Assembly (NCBI GenBank): GCA_021234155.1
Contig: JAJEKV010000880.1
Coordinates: forward strand, 1 to 64,000
Length of the DNA: 64,000 nucleotides
Origin: Isoetes taiwanensis
Taxonomy: Eukaryota; Streptophyta; Lycopodiopsida; Isoetales; Isoetaceae
Direction: 5' to 3'
Shown here: piece by piece, positions 47,331 through 57,402 of the stretch
Layout of the letters: each line of letters begins with the position of its first letter
Position numbering within the stretch: the stretch's first letter is position 1
The notes under the pieces: generated by a model
Databases searched by the model: none
Seen by the model: only the letters and a program-made list of their open reading frames with translations
What the model was told of the DNA's origin: nothing
Program-made: the position numbers and the translations under genes

Positions 47331-49887
47331 TATTCGTTATTTCTATAATATTATATTGCAAATAAAAATAATAAGTACAAAAATCTTTTGATTAAACAAA
47401 AAGTTATTGCTGAAGAAAAAAATTGTATTAAAAAGATTCAAATATTTCAGATAATAAACATTTCTCGAAGATCCCAAAACAAATCTTGTTATTGTATCCA
47501 GCCATCTCATGCTCCTTGAACATACGATATAGAGAAAAGTATAAGTTCCATCTATACTTAGAACTGTCTCAAAGCCTACCTCCACATAACCAGAACTTAT
47601 GTTCATCCTTGACTATCTAAGAAGCTATGGCAGCATAAAAAAAAATTATGGATGCATGAGATAGGAAGAACTAGGCATCACGTAGTCCTAGATATCAATC
47701 ATTTGGTGGACTATTCATATCCATAAAATATCTACAACAATGATTCAAACCTTAGCAATATCTGTTTGGCTTCAGAGAGCTTGTACTGCCATATCACCGC
47801 CATATCATAACGGCTCAGCAGATCACAAAGCCACACCATTTTGGAATTCTGATATTGTTGTGTAGCACACCATGACATATTCTTCCAGCATAGAATATAA
47901 GTTGCTCCTTGAGCATAACTAGGCTAAGCATTTACCAGAGCTTGCAACAATCATCGAAGTAGCAGTTGGAAAACATCACTGGCTCTAGCATGCCATATGT
48001 ATCAGACGTTTCCATATGTGTCAAACTTTTTGCTAGATTTGGTAAGGCAAGATCAACACAAAGACTGAGTCATAAATCCACCGCTACAAGACAATCCAGA
48101 AGGAAGTAGCGGGCCAAGAATAATTCCCGTAACTTTGTAATCCAAAAAATCTTTTGTATAAAGGTGCAAGCTCCTACTTTGCATTCGAACCTATTGGATC
48201 TTGATCTTAACTCCCTGCTTTGACCATACAGGGTTTCACGGCCAAGGTCATGGAAAGATATACACATCGATTCATGCTTCCTGTATTATTCATAGTCAAA
48301 AACCTTTACAACCATCATTGATCTTGAGTGTCTTATAAGGCAAGAAGCGAAAAACAAAAGGCACGCGCAAATCTGATATATATATAAAAAAGGTTGAGGC
48401 TAGGGCATAGGATAGCACCGAATTTTTTAGGATTGTGTTAAAGCCTGAAATAAATAGACAGATAGGTCATTGCATACCTTAAGCAGATGATCATAAGATC
48501 TATAGGAGCAAATCGCCATCGTGAGCATTTAAACTCGATCATCCGACCTCCCCTAAGCATTTATCAAAGATATCCGCTTTATATAGGCATCTTCAAAACC
48601 ATTTTGGGTTTTAGAAGCACTAGAAAAGACTATATCGCCGGGCCGCAGATCGCCTTGTCAGAAATATTGATCCCATTGTATGGGATCTCTCAGCATCGCT
48701 AGTTCGTAACAAATCGGGCTACCGCTTTACGCCATACCTTCATGAAAGAGGTGACGAGTCCCAAAAATTACTTACCAAAAAAAGTGTTATGTGTTAGCAT
48801 TTATTTGTCCAAATATCAAGGACAATTCCAATGTATAAAATTCAAGGACAATTCCAATGTATTAACATTAAAATTTATTTCCCTATACAAGAAACATAAC
48901 AAGGGCTTAAATTCGGGTGGAATTCAAATTCCGCTTAACTGGCCCCAAGATAGCTTCCAACCGGAATTTAAGCTCCGAGTGTTTTTTGAAACATAACAGG
49001 TAGGCGCAATTCTCAGGCAGGTGAAAATGGCAAGAATGTTGGGTAAAGTCGCGGTTGAACGCGATTGCCCGTGTGTTATGCAGAATGCACAGTAAAAACT
49101 CCACCGTCCGTCAAAAAAAAAAAAGCGTCCAACATTCTTTAAAAGTAGACATGCCACGTGTCAGCGCATGACTGATGGACACTGCAAAATTGCGCCTACC
49201 CTGTTTTTACTTAGTAAATTTTGGCCACCACAAAAGACAACCTACTATATTCCGCACCCATATTAACCTTACATAGATCTTAGTGCTTAGATAACTTTTT
49301 TAAACTCGCTTCGCAAGCACACTATAGAGTGGGCTTTCCTTTCCATCATAGCCATCGCACAACATAGCATCAAATGATCTGGAAAGGAGAAAAAAATCCA
49401 TAGCATAGACTGGCAGTTTTCCTTTGGTTTGCCCAATTCTCTTGTTGCAATCTAGAATGACCGAAATTTCCAAGTCAGATTCTTGATCACTATATTTCTC
49501 CATCCTCGTATACATGCATTGACTTTTGCCACCAAATTTTACTGCCATGGGTTTTTTGAACATTTTCGCTGGTTTTTGATAAATGGCAAAAACAGATCTT
49601 TAGAAGGATTGAAGGAGACATAGTAACCAAAATACCTTGCTCAAGCTTTAATCCTTTGTTTTATCTATTTCTTTTCACCATAGCCTTAGTTTTGTGTAGG
49701 TCACTCTCCAAAATTCCAGCCGCGCGAACATTTCTAATTGCAGTTGCTGCATCTATTTGTTTTGCTTAGAGCTTTTGCTGCAACCGCCATAGCTCCTACA
49801 ACAAAACTCCTCCGCCATAGCCAATGTCATGTGTTATTGTGTGAGTGGACGTAATTTCATCAAATAGTATTACGTCCTGTAATCTTG

Positions 49888-50026
49888 AGGAGGAGGCCAT
49901 TATATGCGTATACCGTGGCGCAAACTGGGGTTCTCGTATCAAGGCGACTGGCAAGCCCAATCGCCTTTTGCATCGCCTCGTCTCGGGGGAGGCGCTGGGC
50001 CTTGTAATGCATAATGGCCTCCTCCT
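49888..50026. repeat. 139-bp inverted-repeat unit inside the CACTA element
   Basis: AGGAGGAGGCCATTATATGC at 49888 is matched inverted by GCATAATGGCCTCCTCCT ending at 50026. The GC-rich centre contains inverted GGCGA/TCGCC words. It may be a small nested foldback element or a captured exon pair. No target duplication is evident. Confidence 0.6.
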
Positions 50027-50284
50027 AAAGATTATCTAGTACATAGTTATTTAGAGTGGGAAATATATAAGCACTTTGGCACAAGTGAATATGATATATA
50101 GGTGTCAAATCTATAAAAACCATGGTCAAAGTACGAAAATTAGATGGTCTCCTACCCAATTTGAACCTTTGGCCTATTACGCAAGAAATAATATTTTTCT
50201 TTCGTGTTCTAAAAATATCATTTTGTGTACTTTGTCGGGAGTTTGTAGAATCTTTTTCTCAAATAATATCATTTTGTGTACTCT

Positions 50285-50760
50285 CTCTATGGGAGTTTGA
50301 ACAAGGTAGTGCCATTACAAATGATATTACAATTGTCATAAGCATTAACACTTGTATTATTATTATCAAAATTGCAAGTATTGATAGTAAGAGTGATGTA
50401 AGTCGTGATATTATCCATGATGCTATTATCGACACATATAGCGTCATATGCTAGCACTAATATAATATTGTCAATATGTGATATTATACATGAAGCTATA
50501 TGTGATACTATAACTGGCATAAGCTATAACGCTTATATTATCATTAACATTATTGGAGTAATAAATGATGGTAAAGTTGATGCGATATATGGTATTATTG
50601 ATGACGCTATTAGTAACACATATATTGTCATTAATTAGTACTGTTATAATTGTTGACCAAATTTTTGACGATGCTGATGATGCTATAGATGATAAAATCC
50701 TGTCATTGGTAGCGCCACATACCTTGAATATCATTATTTATATCACTTAATGCTTTTTGA
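50285..50760. repeat. CACTA right subterminal repeat region
   Basis: Degenerate GTGATATTAT/GATGCTAT repeats in both orientations. They produce low-complexity open frames that I do not regard as genes. Confidence 0.6.
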
Positions 50761-50812
50761 AAATTTAGGTGATATTAAAGTGATGAAAAATGGCTATCCT
50801 CTTGTAGTGTCC

Positions 50813-51388
50813 ATGCTTTTATAAAGACATTAGAGAGCTTAACAACTATGCAAGCATACTTTCTATTGAAGATGCCTATCTAGTGCAGGACTAGCTCAGG
50901 AGCATCATGATATCCAAGAATTTCCAGGAGTGTTGGAAAATATGCTTAATGGATATACACAACACTGCTAGCTTAGTGGTAGTGCTCAGTGTATTCAAAC
51001 CAGGTAGTCTATTCTAAGTACTACGACTAGTGTCACAAAACCAAATGAATGAGCTCTTTTTCCATGTATATCTGCTTGGTGCTATAATAACTTCAGACTG
51101 ATTTGGCCTTTGATGGCTTCTGTTCGTGGCTAAACAAGCAAGTCATTCCTTGGAAGGCTTCTGTGCATGTGGAGAGTTCAGTTCAGCGTCGTGCAATTTG
51201 TTTAGTTGATATTTGTTTGTTGAATTTTTGATGTCTTTGCTTTGTGTTGAGAAATTGTTAATTAACAATAAATAAAAATACCAAGATGTAAGAAGTTAAA
51301 ACGGAAAGATGAAGTACATAGGTCTCAAAGTTAGCAAAGATCATCTACGAAGTAAATTGGTACAACTGCAAGAGATTATAAGGCAAGA
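50813..51388. other. No gene seen
   Basis: Spacer between the CACTA element and the next LINE insertion. Confidence 0.4.
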
Positions 51389-51399
51389 ATATATGTATG

Positions 51400-53270
51400 G
51401 TGCCCAATGGTGCCCTACTTATTCACCATTGTCGCAGAAGCCCTTTCTCAGTTGCAAAACTTGGCGGTGGATGTGGGTGTCATAGAGGGGTTGAGGATGG
51501 CGGATGGATCGCAACAGATTGGAAGCCAGTACACCGATGACGACATCTTTTTTTTACAGGCCGATGAGTGGAACTTATTAAACATGAAAGAGCTTCTGGA
51601 CAGATTCTCTATTGCTTCAGGCTGTCTATTGAACTGGACAAAGTGTTTTGAGTTGTTGCTGTTGGCAGAACCCATGCCCGCCATGTTGTCCCACTTTCCC
51701 TGGCAAATGCAGGTGCAGGGCAGATGCTCTTGCGTATTCCATTTGGCATCGACATAATTGGTGGAAAGGTGGAAAGCTTTTCGTGGCTGGCAGGATCACA
51801 GTAGCAAAGTCTGTTTTATGCTCCACGCATATTTATATGGCATCTATCATCCTTGCACTGGAGGGCCAGATCCGGGAAATTTCTGCTATGATCCATAACT
51901 TCGTGTGGGGAGGTAATGAGGAAGGGGCGGTGGTTAAGGTTGCGTGGTGGAAATGCATACGGCCTAAAGCTGCAGGAGGCCTGGGGATCTTAGACCTCTC
52001 ACTCCATAGCAAGATCCTGATCTGCAAGTTCATTTTCGCGATCCTCAGGAATGAGCTTGACTCGCCTCCTGCTTCATCAGTCTCTGGTTTATTCGATAGT
52101 TTTTCATAAGCATGTTGTCTCTGCGTGGCTTCCCTAGGCATTATTCGCGGATATCAGGCCATATGTGAATGCCTCTCCCTTTCTGATGGGGCTTCTACGA
52201 GCCTGGGAGCAGGTCCGCCCGGTATTTGAGATTGACGCTTCGAGTTGTATCCAGTTAGCGTCATCGCCATGGTGAATCCCTCTCGCCCCAGGTGCATCAC
52301 CCTTGGTATTGGCATCATCCGGTGACCTTTGGGTTCAATGTAGATGGACACAACATGGGGTCGTATCGTGGAGGATTGGTACTTTGATGGACACCGCTCC
52401 TTGGACAGGTTCTTCCATAATAGGTTTCAGTTTCTGGAATGTGATAGCGTTATTTAGGCTCAGGTGGCAAATAATCTCCGCTGAACCCTTCTCAAGGGAC
52501 GGATCGAGTGTGGCGGTGTCATCCGGAAGGTCGACCATTCAAACTTTGTGAAGTCCTGTTATGAGCTTCTGGCGATTCGGGATGAGCTTCCCGTGGGCCG
52601 GTTGGGATCTGGTACACGGAGACGAGTGGGGGCAAGATTTGGAGATGGGTGGAATTCCCCCCTCCCCAATATTCGGCGTGTTATTGTGGTAGATGGTGCA
52701 CCAATCATTGAGGGTGAACACATGGGTTCACAAGATAAAACTATTTATCAATTGTGTCCTATCGTGGTGGGCTTTGTTGAGACCTTGGAACACTTGCATG
52801 TTCTTGTGTACGAGATTCAGCCTCGCATGGCATTGGGTCCAATGCCTCTATCATACCTCTCTCCACAATCAAGAGGTTCTTCTAGGATATATCCTAGCAG
52901 GTGGCCCCTGGTTAGGAGACTAGCCTTCCATCTGCGTAAGGCATGGCTACTTTGGCTCATATAGAAGCCGGTTTACGGCATAAAGGTTTTTAGGAATGAA
53001 GCGCCGCAACCGAGGGTGCGTTGATCTCTCAATTGAGGTACCCTCCCTCTCCCCCTTCAAAAAAGAATATCCGGGAAAGGACCCTCCCTTATTGTAGACC
53101 GTAATGTATGTTCATTCTATGAGTTCTAGGATAGGTTTATGAGCTAGAGCTATATGGATTGTCGCCTGAGCTCGTTGTTCGCAGAGTGTACCCCCTCGTG
53201 GCTCTTCTTGTACTTCATTTCTTATTAATTAATTAATTTGATCCTAAAAAAAAAAAAAAAAAAGGGGGGG
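51400..53270 (+). mobile_element. LINE (L1-type, family B), 5'-truncated, with 11-bp TSD
   Basis: Perfect target duplicates ATATATGTATG flank it (51389-51399 and 53271-53281). It begins inside the reverse transcriptase: PYLFTIVAEALSQLQN, then SQYTDDD at about 51526-51546, where the usual Y-A-D-D catalytic box is YTDD. The later part includes WWKGGKLFVAGRITVAKSV, THIYMASII and NFVWGGNEEGAVVKVAWW near 51760-51955. RVNTWVHKIKLFIN near 52705 aligns with the zinc-binding region of the 42-kb copy, but its cysteines are disturbed. The tail is A19 followed by G7. It is related to the LINE at 41838-44484. Confidence 0.85.
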
Positions 53271-53281
53271 ATATATGTATG

Positions 53282-54824
53282 AACTAGCATTGCTTGAAAA
53301 TAAAATGTTATAAAGGAAAATGACTAATTTATAACTAGATAACTGACGGGCTTGCTTCTGGAGATAGGGCTAACCTAGAGATTAGTTGAAATGTGTTATA
53401 GGCAGTTAATTGCGGTCAAGAGATGCTAAGAACTTTTAAGCTGGAAGGGCATAATTTTGAGACTTTACATTACTTATTCCAGTCTTTAGCTATGGAAGTG
53501 GTTTTTTCCTACATGTATATAACGCAGTTTGGCAAGATTCGATCCCTTCTCTTGCCCCGACACATATAAATCTCTTTTTCCTGGGTACTCTTTTTCGATA
53601 AACTTTATGGTGGAGTTTTTTATTGCGTGAGGTTGAAGTCATTGGTCTTCCTATGAGCCGTGAGCTCTGTAATTGTAATCTGCCACTAAAGCTGGTGATG
53701 TTCCGAAAGAATGGCTACCGGCAGTGAAGATGAATCTTTAGATGCCATGATTTAGGAATCTAACGTCGTTGGTGCCAGTGTTGGAATGAAAAATCTGCAT
53801 ATTGTCTATTTGTGTCTAGAATTTACATCATTCTAGTATAGCTAGGAATACCAAGCAGTGTGATTTAAGGAGAAACAGTTTAACACCTCCGTTTCGAGTC
53901 ACTCAACTAGTGAAGCAGAAATCAAAAGACTAGTACCAGGAAAAAAAGTTAGGAGATGACAGTTTTTTTGGCTGGTATTTTCTCTCTTTAGATATCCTGC
54001 AGGTTATGTTTATGGCTATCTAGTGTCTTCCTTAAATTTGGAAGAAGAATTGTTTTCTATTTTCTTAATTTGGAGGAAGAATTGTTTTCTAGATATAAAG
54101 ATGTTGTCATATATAGAAATTAAAGCCATAGCTACATGGCTTACTTTAAATAATGTTGGAATGTAGCCACATTATGGCATGAAGCAATGGTACACTATGT
54201 GATATGAGAAATGTATAAAAATACCTAGAGTATTAAAGAGTGGCTAAAATTTTCCAAATGGCAATTTTTTGAACCTTTAGTAAAATTTCGTGGCCAAAGT
54301 TAATAAAGGTCATTTTTTAAAGAAAAGTAATAATTTCGCCATTTCAATAAGGGGGGAATTCTGCACGCCTTGGGTTTAGTCAAGATTGGCTGCACATGCA
54401 GTGTTGAATCGCCTTCTCTGAAGCTGATTAGTGCACCCTGATCATTTAAAAAGCCATGCCGAATCTACTCAAGGACCTCTTCCATTTAGAAATTACAAAT
54501 ATGTGTGTTCCTTCAAATGGTATTGTTTGTCACCTATGAATTATTAACTTTGAACATCTTTGTTATCGTTTATCGGTTGTCAATCACGTCTTAATGAGTT
54601 CTCAAATTTTGAAGCTAAATAGTTGCACTTTAGCTACCGACCAAGAAAAGATTCGCCAACACAAGAATTTTATATCATATAAATTTTACACTTTAGCCAA
54701 GTGAGAAGATAGTTAAAGGGCTTTATTTATCAAATTTTGCCAAAAAAAAAAAAAAAAAAAAAGAATCTATGAACTTTTGTTTTTCATAGGTTTAGCCAAT
54801 CTTAATTTGAATAGAAAACCATTT
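53282..54824. other. No supportable gene
   Basis: AT-rich. A 38-bp stretch at about 54157-54195 (TAGCCACATTATGGCATGAA) recurs at 55219-55256 beyond the foldback element. Confidence 0.4.
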
Positions 54825-54828
54825 AAGG

Positions 54829-55224
54829 CCAACCCCTATATTTATGCAAAATTATAAAAATGCCCCTATTTTAAAAGTAGTTTTGATGGAAGTGCATGTA
54901 TCTTTTTTGTGATGATCGAAATGAGAATTTTCCCTTCAGATGCATTGTAAATGAGGATGATATCCTGAATTGGAGTCCAGAGTCTTAAGTTATGGCATTA
55001 TAAATCCGTACACACATATGTGTACAAAAAGTAACATAACTTATGATTCTAGACTCCGATTGAGGTAATTTTAGCTTTCTTGGGAAGATATCATTCGCAT
55101 CTACAATATCTCTGAAGCACACATTTCTATTTGGATCATTACAAAAATGTTACGGTCATTTTTGCAAAAAGTAACCTTTAAAACAAGGGCATTTTCACAA
55201 TTTTGGATAAATAGAGGGGATTGG
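54829..55224. mobile_element. Foldback/palindromic MITE, 396 bp
   Basis: The two halves are inverted copies of about 190 bp meeting near GTACACACATATGTGTAC (55008-55025). Examples are CCAACCCCTATATTTAT at the left against ATAAATAGAGGGGATTGG at the right, and GGAGTCCAGAGTC against GATTCTAGACTCC. AAGG lies on both sides (54825-54828, 55225-55228) as a probable target duplicate. It has no coding capacity. Transcripts would fold into one long hairpin, a possible small-RNA source. Confidence 0.75.
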
Positions 55225-55483
55225 AAGGTAGCCACATTTTGGCATGAAGCAATGGCACACCATCAAAGTGACACGGGGTTAGCTACTTCAACTGGGATAG
55301 ACTGTGGCCATGGGCACCATCGTAAATGTCATATTGAACAGCACATGTCATTGCTTAGTAATGTCATGAACATACATGAACAGAAACTGCATGAGAAATA
55401 CACAAAAAATATGCTAAAACACTAGAAATACATGATAGATCAGAGCTAAATACATGGACTTGGGCAAAAAGGCTCAAGACTAG

Positions 55484-55843
55484 TGTTGAACCGGTATGGT
55501 TTGACGTGAATAAAGGGTCTCTATATATATCTAGTCCAATGGTCAAGACTACACCATTCTAAGTTTGGAGCATGCATGTATGTTCCAGAATGTTTTATAA
55601 CCTCCTGGAAACAACTCCGGCATATAAAGAAGATATAAGAAGATGCCTTCAACAAGTACTGGTAGCTCACTTAGCTAAGGCGAATGATTTGTAACTAGAA
55701 GTTTGCGAGTTCAAGTCTTGCCTTGTGCGACTACTATTTTGCATCTAGGTGATGACCATCTTTTGCATTTATGTGACGACCATCTTTTGTAAATATGAGT
55801 ATAATGCCCGTATGGTATAAATACCCATATGGTTATCACATCA
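55484..55843 (-). repeat. Putative 3' LTR of the gypsy remnant
   Basis: On the minus strand the segment begins TGATGTGATAACC after a purine tract (ATAGGAGAGGAA) and ends CAACA. It lies directly downstream of the chromodomain end of the polyprotein. No second LTR copy is in the window, so the edges are inferred. Confidence 0.4.
55655..55727 (+). other. tRNA-like A-box/B-box sequence in the putative LTR
   Basis: GGTAGCTCACTTAGC (A-box-like) and GAGTTCAAGTC (B-box) are spaced as in a tRNA, with TTTGTAA in the anticodon-loop position. It could be a tRNA-derived SINE head or an LTR-embedded tRNA fragment, antisense to the retrotransposon. It is not a plausible functional tRNA gene because the stems are poor. 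Confidence 0.4.
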
Positions 55844-57402
55844 TTCCTCTCCTATGGCGACATCGACTCTTCAGAGCTTGAGGCGAATGGAACTCGGCAA
55901 TTTTGTCAGGAGCATTAGTTAGATTCTCTAAAGAAGTTCCAGTGAATTAGGTTGGGGATCCTTCCCAATTGACAAAGTAATATAACTGTTGGTGTAGAAA
56001 CTTAGAGTCCAAAATATACATTACTCAGATTCTTAGCAGGTTCCCAATTCTGTTCACTTGGAGAGTCTCCTTCCCAATCGACAAGTAATATAATGGCCGA
56101 TGCAGAAACCTAGAGTTTAAACTCCTCATGATCATCAATTTTTATTGATGGAGGAAACGAAGGAACAAGACCCAAGAAGGGATTAGGAGTGTAGAGCTTC
56201 AATAGTAAAACATGCAATACCAGATATAGATGAATAACTGGAGGGAGCTTGACCGAAATGCCACATCACTGACCTAAGTCGTGATACAACAAAGACCAAA
56301 GCGACAATAGTTGTTGCAAAGAACATGAGATAGAGAGGCTAATACATTGGAAGCCAGATAGAGTCACCAATATGAAATGCAGAAGTTTCAAACTTTGCAA
56401 ATCAACCTAATGTCGATAGTGTTCATGTATTCAGAAGAAGATAGTGCAGAAGATCCGATTGAAGAGCCTGGATTTCTAAGTTAAGACTCAACACTATGAT
56501 TGACAGAGTCATATCTAACGGCATCACGAGACCAACGAGGATACTAGGCCAGAATTCAAAAAGAATAGGGTCTGACTACAATAGAACCATGTGGTGAGTT
56601 ATTATAGGCAAACTCAGCTAATGGAAATCAATCGGTCCAATCATCCTGCTAGCAATTGATAAAACACCTCAAATATTGTTCCAAAGTCTAGTTAGTGCAT
56701 TTTGCTTGTCCGTTACGTTTTGGATGATGATTGAAAGTCAATGAATGGTCGACATCATGTAATAACTCCAAAAGTTGCCTCCAAAGCCTTGCGACGAACT
56801 GAGGCCCACGATCACTCACGATAGTGTTTGGCAATTTATGAACTAACTAATTTACAAAGAAGAAGATTAGATGTTACCTCGCTGGTGATGGTGACGTTGC
56901 AAGGAATAAAATGAGTCTTCTTAGAGAAGTGATCAACAATGGCCTTGATGGCATCATGACCGTGAGAGAGCAGCAGCTCGGGAATAAAAACCACAACAAA
57001 ACATTTCCAATGTCCTTGGAACAAGCAGCTGCTGAAGAAGATCATGAGAAAGATGTCTTAGAACCTTACTTATCTCGACATCATACATCAAAGGATCGAA
57101 TGAAAACTTCAACAGAGCGGCATAGTCCAAGCCACTAATACTCTCCACTAATAAGTTCAAGAGTCTTGGCTACTCCAAAATGTTCGGCATAGATGAGTCA
57201 TGGTAAGCTTGGTAAACCACAATTTTAGACGCATCATCTGGAACATACAAAAGTCTATCACGAAACAGAACATCCCGAATATCAAAATGATCATAGGTAC
57301 CGCATTTGCCAAGAAGATGATGCAGAGCCAAGATTTAAAAATACATTCCGAGCCAAGGGATCAAAGGGAAGAGATGTCGGAATAGACTCCAACAAGGATG
57401 TA
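55844..57402 (-). pseudogene. Ty3/gypsy chromovirus polyprotein, integrase to chromodomain
   Basis: In minus-strand order: LLYVPDDASKIVVYQAYHDS near 57260-57200; a zinc-binding region (H.GVAKTLELIS, YWW.GL) near 57180-57100; HGHDAIKAIVDHFSKKTHFI near 56970-56910, the start of the integrase core; IVSDRGPQFVARLWRQLLEL near 56815-56760 with the second Asp; HHPKRNGQ near 56720; FAYNNSPHGS near 56610; HIGDSIWLP near 56380. A chromodomain-like end reads ILDSKFLHQQLYYFVNWEGS, then APDKIAEFH, near 56020-55880. Stops and frameshifts abound. The upstream RNase H part is at 60970-61217, across a Helitron. The chromodomain marks it as a chromovirus. Confidence 0.85.

Larger units (their letters stand above)
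46589..50809. mobile_element. Non-autonomous CACTA transposon, 4.2 kb
   Basis: The left end is CACTACAAGAGAATAAGC and the right end is its inverse (GCTATCCTCTTGTAGTG). The 3-bp duplicate TCC sits at 46586-46588 and 50810-50812, as for CACTA (En/Spm) elements. The subterminal regions (about 46660-47330 and 50290-50750) are dense in degenerate short repeats such as TATAGTATCAC and GTGATATTAT. This is typical for binding sites of the element's own DNA-binding protein. I find no TNPD/TNP2-like transposase inside, so it would need a helper. Internal open frames such as 48487-48702 are unrecognised. Confidence 0.8.

Noticed and set aside
50259-50750. Several overlapping Ile/Asn-rich open frames
   Set aside because: They arise from the AT-rich subterminal repeats of the CACTA element.
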